Positions 43,480-56,682 are shown, counted from the stretch's first letter. The stretch: DNA of 64,000 nucleotides from Cycas panzhihuaensis (GCA_023213395.1 CM041465.1:133059741-133123740); one strand, 5' to 3'. Made by a program: numbers and translations. Notes: generated by a model not told the origin, from the sequence alone.

Positions 43480-44690
43480 ATACCGGTATCCCTACTAGTA
43501 AAAGAATGAAATTGAACGACTAGTTCAAGAACTTCTTAATGCTGGTACTATTAGGGAAAGCAAAAGCACTTTTTCTTCCCTAGTGATTTTAGTAAGCAAA
43601 AAAGATGGCTTATTTCGCATGTGTGTAGACTACCATGAGCTCAATAAGATAACCATCAAGGATAAATTTCCTATACCAATTATCGATGAACTCCATGGAG
43701 CAACGTTCTTCACATCATTAGACTTGCGGTCATGATACCATCAAATTAGGATCAAGGCAGAGGATGTTCATAAAACTACATTTCATACACATGAAGGACA
43801 TTATGAATTTTTAGTCATGCCATTTGGCTTGACTAATGCCCCATCCACCTTTTAAGGACTCATGAACAAACTCTTTTGGTCTTACTTAAGGAAGTTCATG
43901 TTAATATTTTTTAATGACATTCTAATCTTTAGTTATACATAGGAAGACCATCTTCAACATGTTGATAAGGCATTATAGGTGTATGCAAGCAACTAACTTT
44001 ATGCAAAAAAATTAAAATGTCAATTTGGGCGAACTGAAATAGAATATTTGGGCCATATTATCTCTCAAGAATGAGTCAAGGTGAATCCTAAGAAAATTAC
44101 AATTATCACAAACTGGCCTAAACCCAAAAACATCAAGGGCCTTTGTGGATTCTTAGGAATCACAGGGTATTATCAAAAGTTTGTTCAGGGCTATGCAAGG
44201 ATTGCTTCCCCTTTAATCAACTTATTAAAAAAGGATTCCTTTCATTGGAATGATAAGGCCTCTAAAGCATTTGAATACTTAAAGGTGGCTTAACTACCAC
44301 ACTAATCTTTGCAACACCAAACTTTACAAAGAGCTTTACCATTTAATGTGATGCATCGGGGCAAGGTATTAGAGCAGTCTTAATGTAAGAAAGGAAACCT
44401 TTGGCCTTTGAAAGTCATCAACTTACACCCAAGGAACATGTCAAATCCACCTATGAGAAGGAGATGTTAGCAATTCTCCTTGCAGTTAGGAAATGACAAC
44501 AATATTTATTGGGAACATATTTCCAAATTAAAATAGACCATGATAGCTTAAAATATTTCCTATCTCAAAGGACGACATCTGAGGAACAATAAAAATAGGT
44601 CACCAAAATACAAGCTTTTGACTTTGAAATCATATAGAAAAAAGGAAAGGATAATATAGTTGCTAATGCTTTATCTCATAAGGAAGAAGG
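43480..44690 (+). pseudogene. ChrJ reverse transcriptase and RNase H
   Basis: [60 protein letters not shown], and the active site FFNDILIF (about 43909) with the first Asp of the DD pair changed to Asn. Then RTEIEYLGHIIS and RGLCGFLGITGYYQKFVQGY-like sequence (GLCGFLGITGYYQKF, about 44140). RNase H is frameshifted: VKSTYEKEMLAILLAVRK-like residues near 44450 and GKDNIVANALS near 44650. Confidence 0.9.
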
Positions 44691-44889
44691 CTCTACACTA
44701 TATTCTATCACCACAATTAATCCCTCTTAGATAGTAGTCGCTAAGCAAGAATGGGATTAGGACCCCTTTACAAAGCAGATCATTTAAGACCTTCAAGCTG
44801 GAGTAAGGCATTCAACCCATTATATATGGTCTGCAAATATTCTCTAGTACAAGAATCGAACATATATATACCCTCACTCTAGCCTCAAG

Positions 44890-46145
44890 GATCAAATTTT
44901 ACATGATACACATCCCTCTTCAATAGTAGGTCACTCAGGGTTCCTACGAACATACCACCATTTAAAACAGTCTTTCTTTTGGAAGGGACAAAAAGAAGAT
45001 GTAAAGATATATGTTTCCTCATGTGAAAATTTTCAATGACATAAAATAGAAATAATCAAGTCTCCAAGATTGCTACAACCCCTTCCCATACCAAATCAAC
45101 GATGGGAAGAAACTTCTATAGACTTCATTATGGGTCTGCCCAAGTCAGAAGAAAAAGATGCTATATTGGTGGTTGTTGATAGACTAACCAAATCTCATTT
45201 TTGTGGCATTCAAGCCACATATAAGGCAAAGCAAATTATTGAGATCTTTTTAAAGGATATACACAGGTTGTATGACATGCCCAAATGTATAGTCAGTGAT
45301 CGGGACTCTAAGTTTACCAGTAACTTTTAGACAGAACTCTTCCATCTACTTGGTACTAAACTGACAATGAGCTCATCCTACCATCCACAAACAGATGGTC
45401 AAACTGAGGTGGTTAATAAGTGCCTTGAAGGATACCTTCATTGTTATGCTTCAGAGAAGTAGGGCCAGTGGCATCATTGACTTCCTTTAGTAGAATGGTA
45501 GTATAATACAACTTATCATGCATCAATAGGAATGACGCTATTCCAATCATTATATGACTATGAACCACCCACACTTAGGAGCTATGCCATAATCAGTTCT
45601 AAGGTTCAAGCTGTTGAGGACTACATCCAACAAACAACACAGATTCTTAATCTACTTAAGGAAACTTTGAATCTTGTACAAAATTGGGTGAAATAACATG
45701 TAGATAAAGGGCAAAGTGAATGAGCATTTCAACCAGGTAACTGGGTATACTTACAGGTGCAATCGTATAAGCAGGCATCTCTTAAACATGATGGGCAACA
45801 TAAATTACAACCTCAATTTTATGGGCCTTACAAAATTCTCAAGAAGATTGGTAAAGTTTCATATGCCTTGGACTTACCACCACTATCAAGGATCCATAAT
45901 GTCTTTCATGTTTCGTGTCTCAAGAGGGTAATTGGGTAATAAATACAAGTTTAAATAGAATTACCTATCTTAAATGAGGAGAGGAAACTTCAACTCATTC
46001 CAGAATGTATCATCGACTAAAGAATTTGACATCTACGATCAAGGAAAATCATTGAGTATCTTATCAAATGGAAACAACTTCCACGAGAAGATGCAACCTG
46101 GGAGAATGAGCAATTTATCCTAGAGCACCCTAAGATCACGTAGCT
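44890..46145 (+). pseudogene. ChrJ integrase, GPY/F module and chromodomain
   Basis: Zinc region: GHSGFLRTYHHLKQSFFWKG and SSCENF, where the last Cys of HHCC is Phe. Catalytic triad kept: D in SIDFIMGLPKS (about 45118), D in VSDRDSKFTS (about 45300), E in [10 protein letters not shown] (about 45405). GPY/F: LQPQFYGPYKILKKIGKVSY (about 45810). Chromodomain: RSRKIIEYLIKWKQLPREDA, then TWENEQFILEH (about 46035-46125), a good match to the EYLVKWKGL-P...ATWE signature. Stops near 45329 and 45463 and several more break it. Confidence 0.93.
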
Positions 46146-46180
46146 TTAAGGGCAAAGTTTTTTTAAGCGGGGGGGGGTGT

Positions 46181-46552
46181 TGTTAGGGATCCAACCCTTA
46201 ACTTACCTTCTCTTATATCTTCTACTTCTTCTCTCTCTTATATCTTCTATTTCTTCTACTTCTTCCCTTTTCTTAATATTCCATATGCATAAGTAGCAGG
46301 TTGTGTAGTGGTCATTGAGCACTATATATATTTATGTAATATCCCACATGCATAAGAAGGAGGTTGTGTAGTGAGCATAGAGTCATATATATATTTATAT
46401 AATCCTTAGAGTATGGTATCTTAAATATCATAGTTATTGCATGTAATTGGGAGGTTGCCCCCTCGAAGGGTATTGCAATACAAATGCTCTTTTTAGAGTT
46501 ATTTGCTTATTATGTTGGTGTGCAATTATCATTAAGGAGTGGTATCCTATCA
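46181..46552 (+). repeat. 3' LTR of ChrJ (372 bp)
   Basis: Starts TGTTAGGGATCC three bases after a G8-9 polypurine run (about 46168-46177), ends TCCTATCA, and is followed by AATAA. Confidence 0.95.
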
Positions 46553-48229
46553 AATAACTTATGAAGGGCAAGGTTGATAATATAGTTGGTAATTGATCTC
46601 TCTATTGTAGTATGATCTAATATGTACAAGGTCCACTTAATTAATATTGGCTTTAATCCTATTGAGCGGTGCTACCCCCTCCATCTTAACTTTATTTAAA
46701 GGTAGCACTCAAAGGTTCCTGATTATTTTATTTGTATATTATCCACATACACATAATAAGATTTATGTATAGTTGAGTTTTTGTACCCTACCTTCCTAGC
46801 AATAAACAATAAAGAATATTTTACTTGAGCATTCATAGGAACTAACCTTAGGAATAAAGGGCATACTAGACAATAAGTCAAATTGCATAGTAAGTGGTAC
46901 ATCAACCCTACATATTAATAATAGGCTAACCTACCAAGCATAATTAGTGAAGAAAATGGTTGGAAGGTGGCCACACTTTGGTATGCCAGTACCCATACTT
47001 GATCAATGTTTAGATATGGTTAAATTTTCTATGAATTATGCTAATTATGTTAGTAGTGTTAAGTTGATAAAGAGGCATAAGACATAATACAAGATCATAC
47101 TATATTATTTATGGTCAACCATTGGCATGTGATTAAAGGGCATGCTCACGTTAGGTTAGATGTTTGGGGTTTTATGTTTTGAAATCTTATATGAATATTC
47201 TAGTTATTAATGAATTACTAAAGAATCATGGAATTGCCTATGTAATCATCTTTAGTTATATTATGATGTTATATTAATTATATATTGATCCTTCCATGAG
47301 CATTTCAATCAAATGCAACATGATATTATAGTTATTTCATTGTATATGACCATTTCATTAATAACATGACTCTCTTGTAAAGGAGAGTATTCTTAAACCT
47401 AGGCAACATATCCTTAGTTATGGTCATCACTTTAATGCAATTATATCATAACCCCATCATGGTTAACCTTAGTTCTAGAGGGGAACAATGATGAAGCTGA
47501 AGTCTTAGTAAAAAGTGTTTATGTCTAAGGGAGGAAATAAGTACCTTAGTTATTTGGAATATAGTTGGTTTTAACCAAAATTGGAAATCTAGGGGATATT
47601 CCACTACCATGAAAAGGGCATCCTAAAGAAAAATTTGAGTCTACATGAGAGAAGGCATTATCGTAGGATACCAAAAGGGCAAATCAATTTAAAAAGGCAA
47701 ATAATAACAACAAAAATAAGGGCATACCTAGTAAGCAAAAGGAGGAAGAGCCTATAGTGGCTATCAATGATTAGGTTAAGGCCACTCCAATCCAAAAGTA
47801 GGGTCAAGAGAATAGGACATTCCCCTAATAGAAGTGAGTAATAACATAACCCTTGAAACTTACCATCTATAATGCCCTAATTCTATGAGTATACTTGTAA
47901 AGGATATAAGTACCAGGGAGTGTTTAACAAACTTAGAGAGGGAAGATAATGAAGAAAGTAGAGAGGTGAGTTAGGACCATAGTAAAGATAGGAAGAGGAA
48001 GTAATTAAGTTAGTGTTAAGAATTTCTAATTTTATCGATTATTTAACACCTTGATAATGGGTAATTTGCCAAAACCAAATAATGTTGAACCATTTATGAT
48101 TATCTCATCTCTAACATTCAAAACCCTGATAAGAGAAAATATAATCCACCATTGAACTCCAAGAATAGTAAGGAGATATACCATTGATTGAGAAGTAGCA
48201 TGGCAAGATGATAATACATTCAACTTAAT
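46553..48229 (+). other. Decayed flank of ChrJ, nothing firmly identified
   Basis: The first bases after ChrJ read LMKGKVDNIVGN*SL, which resembles the end of gypsy RNase H (KGKxNxVADALS). ChrJ may therefore sit in another gypsy remnant. The rest is AT-rich with stops in all frames and shows nothing I recognise. Confidence 0.35.
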
Positions 48230-49230
48230 TATCAATGGGATAAGAGAACCATCTTACCACTTGGCATTATTTAAATATGTACTATATATAAGGGGCATAA
48301 CATACCTAATGGATATTAAGAGAAGATTTTTTAGAACCTTGAGAGGTATTACATTATCTTGGTAAAAATGTTTTAGGGTAGCTTCTCTAACATGGGATAG
48401 TATAAAGTCATAATTTCTATCTTGATTTTAGAAGTTACAAGGTAATAACACCATGGTAAGGGTATTAAGAGAACCAAAACAATACCATGAGGAATTCAAA
48501 ATGGATTTTGACTATAGATTATATATAATAGCTTTCCAAATGAACCCCAGAGAGAAAACATCTTAGACATAAATGCAAGAAAATGTTGTGGGATGATTAT
48601 TATCTAAATTTCATGAAAGGATAAGGCAAAACCTATTGGATAATCAGGATCACATTAGAGATCTAAATTTGAAATTTGAGTTGCAAACAAGTAATGGAGC
48701 CAAATATAATAAGTAAATTGTTGCTTTGTAACAATTACATAATTAAATAATATAATTAAAAAATAAGCAAATAGTAAGAGGCATAATTAAAGATAATGGA
48801 ATTTAAAAGGCAGATATGTTTGAGGTAGATGCACTCCCAATAGAGGTAGCCCATTCGAAGTTTGGAAAATATTAGGGAAGATAACAAGAAAATGTGTGGT
48901 AATGCTAATAGAAAGGGACATAAAAAATGAGAATGTGGAAACAAAAGATGGGAAATAGTGCTATATTCATGTAGTAGACATCCATGATATGGAGTAATAT
49001 TAGTATAATGGTCAAAATAATGGAGGATCTTGAAGTAGAGGTCGAGGTCAAGGGCATTATGATTGTCTAATTTATGATGCCATAACAATACCAAATAATG
49101 GCAACCAACATAAGAAAACACCTAGAAGATGTGCGTATTATTTGTAGTTTAGACATTGGTGAGTGAATTATCCTTATGATAAAACAAGGGAAGACGAGAA
49201 TTATCATTATAGAGAGTGTGGTCTAAATAG
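48230..49230 (+). pseudogene. Possible retrotransposon gag remnant
   Basis: A broken plus-strand frame includes NGIREPSYHLALF, TYLMDIKRRFFRTLRGITLS, LREPKQYHEEFKMDFDYRL, an RG-rich SRGRGQGHYD (about 49045) and RRCAYY with later ECG near 49120-49220, which could be knuckle residues. The order core, RG linker, Cys motif suits gag. No pol domain is linked to it, and the superfamily is undecided. 49230-50128 shows nothing further except the LTR edge described for CopI. Confidence 0.35.
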
Positions 49231-50128
49231 TTATGGTTTTGATAACTATTTAATGATAACAAATATTACCAATCTTATTATGTTTACATGAGATGAACCA
49301 TGAATATTAATTATTAGGCATGGGGTATGAAGAAATGAATAAGAATAATAAAACAAACTCTAAGGTGGATAGGTTCAAAAAAGTTAAACCTACAATCTAT
49401 AAATATTAACAAATAATATATGTTAAGTAAAATACCTAAAATTAAACAAGTGTATAGAAGAAGAATAATTTAGCCTAAGGTGGATAACACTTGAATATAC
49501 GACAATAATATACAAAAAAAAATTATGAGGGAAATCACTAGAGTTTGGCATAACAATAAAATTAGTAAAAGAATTTACTTGGTAGGGATATGGGCTATTT
49601 AGTAGAATACCATTTGTGAATGAAATCCTAAAAATAGTAATATAACATGCTCAACTAGGGATAGATTTTGACCCATAGATAATAAGAATATATGATTAGT
49701 TATTATGTTCAACAATGGTGGGTGGTGGTTTAGGTTTTAACAAATTTCTAGTTTTTTCTTATGAAAAGAAAGTGTCCCCACCCCTTTGTCTACTAAATTT
49801 CTTAATAAAATTTACTCATCAATAGAAGATTTAACTTTTGGGAATATTGCCAAACATATTTACTAATGTTGTAGGCATTACAAGCACCCTAGAATTTGTA
49901 GTGATAGAATTGCTATTTGGGTCTAAGATGTATCTCACACTTCTAGGGAGGCCCTAGTTATATGGTACTAGATATTTATAGTTCCATAGGAAGAGAGCCT
50001 TTACTCTAATTAGATATGGATATGTTAAAAAGAAATATAAACAAAATAAGTTCTCTTTATAATTTTACTTAAGAGGCCCTAGCGTACTTTATGAATAAAA
50101 CATAAGATAGAACATTAATATTTCAACA

Positions 50129-51345
50129 TCCTCCCTTAATGTTTTATCCATTATTTTAAAATTTCAGTTGATTTTTGAGATATTAGAACTTATCCTTTGA
50201 AAAAGGCTTTGTAAAAATATCTGCAAATTATTGTTCATTGCTGTAGTATTATAAATCTATTTCCTTAGCTTGAATTTTCTCTCTAATAAAATGATGATGC
50301 ACTTTTATGTGCTTTGTTCTTTAATGAAAGATAACATTTCTTATTAACTTGATACCACTCTAATTATCACATAAGATTGTGGTTGCTTTAAAGCATTCTT
50401 GACTTAAATGCTTGAGAAGTTGCCTTAACTAAATTACTTCATAGATTGCACTTGCTATAGCCTTATACTCAACTTCTATTAATGATAGGGCCACGATTAA
50501 CTATTTTTTGCTACTTTGAGATGTAACAACTGATCCTAGGTTGAAGCAATATCCTAATATAGATTTCCTCCCATGTCGTTTGTTTGCCCAATCTAAGTCA
50601 CTATATGCAATCAACTCCAATTCAATAGCCTTAACATAGTTTAATCCTAAATCGAATGTGCCTTTGATATATCTTAGGATACTTTTAGCTACATTCCAAT
50701 GAGTGATCTTTATAGCATGTACACATTTAGAGATAATTCCTATAGAGAATAATATGTTTGGTCTGATTGCCATTACGTAAATAAGGCTTCTAACTAGCTA
50801 TTGATAAAGTGTTTAACTTGTCTATTAATTGTCTTCATTAGCTATCAAAACACATCCTATTTCCATAGGTATAACACAAGAGTTATAGTCTTTTATAGTA
50901 AATACTTTGAAAAGATTCTTGGTACATTTTGCTTGTGACATGTAGATAGCATTTGTTGCTTAACTTACTTCAATAACAAGATAATAGTGAAGTGGGCCTA
51001 TATTTATCATCTCAAAATTGTTTTCCATTTATCTTCTTACCCATTTGAATGCTTCATGATCACCACTTGTAATCATCATATCATTTACATATACAACAAT
51101 TATAGTAATTAAGCCATTTCCTTTATTTTTTATATATAGGCTTGGATCATAGTCACGTATATTGAATCTTTTTTTCTTGAGATAATAGTCTAATTTTGCA
51201 TACCAAGTTCGTGGTGCTTGCTTTAGGCCATATAATATTTTTTTTAGTTTGTAGACAAAATATTCTCCTTGTTTTGTATATGTTGGAGGTTGCTTTATAT
51301 AAACTTCTTTATCCAAGTTGCCATTTAAAAAGACATATTTTACAT
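50129..51345 (-). pseudogene. CopI: copia RT and RNase H fragment
   Basis: Minus strand from about 51340: DVKYVFLNGNLDKEVYIKQP, KKILYGLKQAPRTWYAKLDY, then VVYVNDMMITSGD (about 51075; YVDD to YVND). RNase H: NVAKSILRYIKGTFDLGLNY, LIAYSDLDWANKRHGRKSIL, DIFTKPFSKDKF. It ends MDKTLREDVEILMFYL-like with a polypurine-type AAGGGAGGA next to TGTTGAAATATTAATG (50128 downward), probably the start of its 3' LTR; the far end of that LTR is not defined. Upstream domains are missing: the element is cut off inside RT near 51345. Confidence 0.88.
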
Positions 51346-51798
51346 CAAAAGAAAATTAAATTAGAATTAAACCATGTCATCCAATATCTTATTTTGAAGG
51401 CTTTTGAACCAAGATTTAAATAGTTTTGATGGAGTTGAATTCTAAAACTTGTAGCAAAAGTTATAGTAGAAAAAGTATAAGTATTTTCTTTGAAAAATTA
51501 ATTAAAAAAATAAAGGGGTTTTAGCCTTTTAAGGACTTAGCCCTCAATCACGTAAAATTAGCACATGATTACCTACTAACAAATAAAATATTGATGGATT
51601 CTAAAATGAAATTTAGTCTAGCTTAATCAAGGAGAATACCTTCTAAAAATATACCATATTTATTTTTAAAACCCTAAAAAATACTTGTGGGTGTGCTTAA
51701 TAATAATGCATAGAGATTATATATCTTACCAAGGCTAAATCTCATAAGGGGATAACCATCCATATATATATATAAATATATAGATATATAACTATATA

Positions 51799-51876
<78 letters not shown>

Positions 51877-52689
51877 TATATCCATCCTCTTAACTGCAAG
51901 CTTTTTGTTGGTCTCATTGGCTCCATGAATGATCTCTTGACTCTACATAAAATAGTAGGCTTTGTTGTGAGTACTTAATACTTTCTTATTTAAACTATAT
52001 TTTCCTAATTACTTGTTGAGTGAATGCAATCTCCTATTTTTCTCCAATGTAAGACTACCTCATCTGTGAGCTCCTTGACCATGCACTATAGATTTTCTCA
52101 ATTCCATGAATTGTATGGTGATAATACCATAAATTATTAGCCATGCAATTAATTCTCTATTATTTCTTCTATGTATGAAAAATAGATGTAAAACTACCAT
52201 AGACATAAGATTACTCCATAGTGTGCTCCTTTATAGGTAAGAAATTAACAAAAAATGAGGGTGTATGTTTAAACCTTTCTTTGCAAATTTCTCTCAAATG
52301 TTTTCATTTCAAAGCGTAAAATTAGTCTTAAAAATTTCATCATAATGTAATTTTTCTATCAAACATAAATTTACAAGGTGATTTTATGAATTTTTTAAGA
52401 TATGAGTAAAAAATCCTTCTAAACCCTATCTAATATTTAGAATTTCAAGCCAATTCCTAAATAAATTACAAGTCTAATAAAAAACCATCTGTGGGTCTAA
52501 AAAGGTATTGCAAAGGTATTTGATTTGAGACCCTTTTTAAAGTGATCATACAACCTTTTTTTTAGAGTACAATCGTACAATCGTACGAATCAAACCTATT
52601 CCTCACACAGAATAGTCTCTTCCACAAAATTTTATCATTTATCTGATAAGAATTGTCTCTATTTATTCATTGGGAGACTCTAATAAATT
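51346..52689. other. AT-rich interval with a dinucleotide repeat
   Basis: No coding similarity seen on either strand. Apart from the TA microsatellite (51761-51881), only short homopolymer runs and a small repeat ACAATCGTACAATCGTACGA (about 52570) stand out. Confidence 0.5.
51761..51881. repeat. (TA)n microsatellite, about 120 bp
   Basis: Almost pure AT dinucleotides with occasional AC/CA and AAAT interruptions. Open frames through it (Tyr-Ile repeats) are artefacts. Confidence 0.97.
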
Positions 52690-53755
52690 AATAAGACAAA
52701 ATTATAGTGCCTAAAAAATTAGAATAAAGGGTCTTCTAGTTACTAAAATTGCTTAAGATCTTGTCATATGAAAGGAAGTAGATCTATGTATAACTAATGT
52801 TATCAAACTTGCTAGTTGGGAAGAAAAAGATAGACAAGATCATGCAATCATTACTCTATTTATAGGAGACTCTTCTAACTCATATTGGTGAGGCATTCTC
52901 ATTTGTAGAGTCTTGAAATACCTTAGCTTCCTTATATAGTCAAAAAAATGAAACAAGAATAATCACACTAAGAGAATAATTATATCGACTACAAGGAAGG
53001 TAAACTAGTCTCAGATTTCATTACCAAAGTTGTAGAAGTAAAGGATAGCTTGGTTTCTCTAAGTGAGTTTATATCTAATATAGAACTTGTTCATCTCATC
53101 CTTAACAAGCTACCAAAATCATTTGATAGTCTCATTAACACTCTTACTATAGGAGGACAAGTTAGAAGAATGTCCTTTGATACTCCTTGTAGACATTTAT
53201 TGTAGCAAGAATAAAGAATAAAAAGATATAAAGAAGAAACTGAGATCAAATAAGCCTTCATATCTTAATTAAGAATTGGAGGATAAGGATAATCCATAAA
53301 TCTTTTAAGAGGCAATGGAAAATTAGTAGATACAAGATATATATCAGAAGACATCTAAATCTATCATTATTATGGAAGACAGGGAGATCTTATTAGTGAT
53401 TGTAGAGTAATGGAAACTTGCACCTATTATCATTATGGGAGATCTAGACATCCTACTAGTAACCATCAATAAAGAAGATCAAAGATCTATAAAGAAAAAT
53501 AAGCTAAAGATAACTATAGTAATGAGAAGTCAAAAGATGAGGAAGAAGAAACTGCCTTTATCACTACTCTAACTTCCTACATCTAAATCAATAAGGATTA
53601 GTTCATAAACTTTTGGGCTTCAAATCATATGATAGGAAGAAAATACTGGTTCAAAATCTTCATCCATATTCATCTAGCAAGATCATAGAAATTGGAGATA
53701 ATTTTCCTTTATGTATAAAAGGTAAAGGAATTATAAAGGAAATTAGTCAGAGGGG
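52690..53755 (+). pseudogene. CopH gag and protease
   Basis: A copia gag core in broken frames: KIRIKGLLVTKIA*DLVI, WEEKDRQDHAIITLFIGDS (about 52820) and ELVHLILNKLPKSFDSLINT (about 53090-53150). Two knuckle-like segments, YHYYGRQGDLISDC (about 53365-53405) and YYHYGRSRHPTSNH (about 53425-53465), have most Cys ligands changed to Tyr (TGT to TAT). Protease is visible as FINFWASNHMIGRKYWFK (about 53600-53650; IDSGASNHM-like, Asp to Asn), then EIGDNFPLCIKGKGIIK. No 5' LTR or primer site was found. Confidence 0.75.
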
Positions 53756-54128
53756 ATAGTCTCAAAACCCACAACTATACTATCATTTCCACCTTGCTCT
53801 CTAAACCTTGACTGGATCCACTAATTAGTTCCATCTTCTACACTCTAGTAGCTATGCTCTTCAGCCTGTGTGTTTATTTCCTACCATATGTGGGATAAAT
53901 CTCCTCTAGTCACTCCTCGATCTAATATTCTTAACTCCAGTTCATCTTGTCCCCTCTTCCACCTATATACGAGCCATATGGGATCATGTCCATGCTCAAA
54001 GAGACCCTGGTCATTACCTGCAAACTCTCTATCCAACTTTAACTACCACTGCAGTCTGCCCTTGGTTCACCCAACTCTTATCCGTTCGCTTGCAACTTGC
54101 ATCCACAGAATCATAAGTCATCTTAAGT
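53756..54128 (+). other. GC-richer, C/T-rich segment replacing CopH GAG-pre-integrase
   Basis: Between protease and integrase of CopH, copia elements should carry the HHCC region and the first catalytic Asp. Instead there are about 370 bp of C/T-rich sequence, visibly less AT-rich than both sides, with an unrelated 108-codon open frame at 53870-54196. No copia motif is present. Similarity to Cop3 resumes sharply at about 54130 (DN-GEFISNEFK). Confidence 0.6.
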
Positions 54129-56398
54129 GGTCCATGATAATAGGGGATAATTTATTTCAAATGAATTTAAGGTATATTATAAATACTATGGTATAAGGAA
54201 GTAATTCACGAATCCTTATACTTCATAACAAAATAGAGTTACAAAAAGGAAAAATAAAACTATTGGTTGAAATGACCAGAAGTATGGTTAAGGATAAGTA
54301 ACTTGATATGAATTCTGGGAATAAGTATTGCATACAATAATTTTCATATTAAATATGTGTACCACTAAGGCTATTAAGTGGGTTATACTAAAGGAAGCTT
54401 GGTCTAGTTATAAGCCAAGTATATAACACTTGAAGATTCTTGGATGCTTAGCGTATGCTCATATTCTATAACAAAGAAGAATAAAGTTCGATGATAAAAG
54501 CACCAAGTGCATCTTTTAGGATATTATGATGTTTCTAGATCTTATACATTATATGACCTAAAAGAAAAGAAGATAATTATAAGTAGGGATGTCATCTTCA
54601 AGGAAGATGAATGTTATTGAGAAGAAGTTGAAAAAGATAAAGGAAAGAAGATTATAGTTGAAGTTGATTCAAATCCAAAGTCTACAAATACTCTAAGTCC
54701 AAATGAAGTAGGACCCTCTATATTCAATCAAAAGGTTCTAAAATGGGCTCAAAGGGGTCATGATCCTTCAAATAATTTAGACAATAACTTTAAGAGAAGG
54801 ACCACTCACTCTCAAAGAGTTAACTTTGCCTTGATGAGTCAAGTAATAGAATTAAATGAGCCTTATAACTTTGAAGAGGCTAATACAAAAGATGAATGGA
54901 AATATGCCATGAAGGAAGAGTACAATGGCTTAGTTTAAAATGATATTTGAGAGTTAGTTAATTTGCCACCAAATAAAAATGTAATTAGAATAAAGTAGGT
55001 CTATAAGACGAAATATAGATTAGATGGAACAATTGATAAATATAAAGCAAGATTAGTTGCCAAAGGATATGTATAAGTTGAAGGTATTGACTACAATGAG
55101 ACATTTTCACTAGTTACTAAAATGGAGATAGTTCATCTGATGATGGGTTTAGATGCATAAGAGGGTTGGAGAATTCAATAAATAGATGTTAAGAGTGCCT
55201 TCTTGAATGGGTATATAGAAGAAGAAATTTATATCTAATAACTTAAAGGTTTTGAAGTAAAGAGAGAAGAACACAAGTTATACAAACTCAAAAAGCCCTT
55301 GTATGAACTCAAACAAGCACGTAGAGCTTAGTACTTTAGGATTGATAAGTACTTTAGAAAAATAATTCTATTGGAGTCAATTTGATCATAATTTATATAT
55401 CAAGATAGAAGGAAGATCAGTATTCATTATGGGCTTGTGTGTTGATCACCTAGTTTATACAAGCAATGATCCTTACTTGTCCCAAAAATTCAAAGAAGAC
55501 ATATGCAAAGAATTTGAAATGACTAATTTGGGACTTATGCACTACTTGTTAGGCTTGGAAGTTTGGAAAAATGAAAATGGGATACTTGTTTCCTAAAGGA
55601 TGTACACTTTGGACTTATTACATAAGTTCAACATGAGTAATTGTAAGGAACTTGCTACACTAGCCAAAGTTATGGTAAAATTATCTAAGTATGAAGAATA
55701 TGCATCATTTGACCCTAATCTCTATAGGCAATTGATCGATAGTTTGATTTACTTCACTTTAACTTAGTTAGACGTCATGTATGCAGTTAGTGTAGTTTTC
55801 AAGTTTATACATGAGCGTAAGATGATACATTGGCAAGTAGCTAAGAGGATCCTCAAATACTTAAAATGAATAGTTAGTTATAGACTTCATTATAGGTCAT
55901 CGATAGATTTCATATTAATTGGTTACACATATTCAGATTAGGTAGGATGTATAGACAACAGAAAATCTACATTAGGTTACATGTTTAGTTTAGATTCAAC
56001 AACAATAGTTTGGAGTTCAAAGAAACAAAGCATGACATCCTTATCTATTGTAGAATTAGAATACAAAGTAGCAATAACAGAAGCTTATGAAATAGTTTGG
56101 CTAAGAATACTACATTAGGATTTACAGGTAAAATAGGATGGCCCCACACAAATGTTATGTGATAATCAAAGTACCATACAAATGACTCAAAATCTTGTGT
56201 TTCATAGTAGAATGAAACACATTAAAAGTCAATATTATTTCATCAAAGAATTGGTTTCAACACGCCAAATTAAGTTGACCTATTACAACATAGAAGAGCA
56301 AGTGGCAGATATTTTCACTAAGGCACTTGGAAATATTAAGTTCAAAAAATTTAGAAACAAGCTTAATGTCTCCCCAAATGGGCATTATGACAGAGAAA
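54129..56398 (+). pseudogene. CopH integrase (second half), RT and RNase H
   Basis: Integrase from the second catalytic Asp: DNRG.FISNEFK, NPYTSQQNRVTKRK (Glu to Lys at the third site). RT: VNLPPNKNVIRIK*VYKTKY, DVKSAFLNGYIEEEIYI, and the active site GLCVDHLVYTSND (about 55430; YVDD to CVDH). RNase H: VAKRILKYLK, LIGYTYSD, WSSKKQS, then the open stretch 56152-56418 (MLCDNQSTIQMTQN, ADIFTKALGNIKF, SPNGHYDREI). The order and wording parallel Cop3, so this part belongs to the same lineage but is older and far more damaged. Confidence 0.88.
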
Positions 56399-56682
56399 TA
56401 TTGGATAATACCCATTAAGGCTAATATCGACACCTATCAACGTATGATGGCATATCTCTTGGTGCAGCTAACTTAGTTGAATATTATCATCATTTGAGTG
56501 GATTTCTTAATGGTGTTTTTAAACACTAGTTAGCGATAGACATTGGGTTTCTTCTAAGCTTTTGTCTATTTATTCAAGGGATCTAAAGACCCTAGAGTTC
56601 ATCAACACCATCATTATGCTAGAGATTTGATTTTCCCTTTATTGCACTCTGTCGCTCCCTCTGACTCCCATATTTCCATTCA
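56399..56682 (+). repeat. 3' LTR of CopH (about 284 bp)
   Basis: Starts TATTGGATAATACCC after AGAGAAA and ends TTCCATTCA, comparable with TGTTGGAATAATGCCC...TTCCATCA of Cop3. The shared inner motif is GATCTAAAGACCCTAGAGTT against GGTCTAAAAACCCTAGTGTT. Similarity is partial, consistent with an older relative. Confidence 0.7.

Larger units (their letters stand above)
40492..46552 (+). mobile_element. ChrJ: full-length chromovirus (Ty3/gypsy)
   Basis: 6061 bp with two 372-bp LTRs flanked by the perfect target duplication AATAA (40487-40491 and 46553-46557). Order: LTR, primer site, leader, gag, protease, RT, RNase H, integrase, GPY/F, chromodomain, polypurine tract, LTR. By eye the LTRs differ at roughly 23 of 372 positions (about 6%), mostly transitions, which makes it one of the younger insertions here. 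Several dozen stops or frame changes in the body mean it cannot move itself. Confidence 0.96.

Noticed and set aside
51674-51871. Tyr-Ile repeat frame
   Set aside because: It translates the TA microsatellite.
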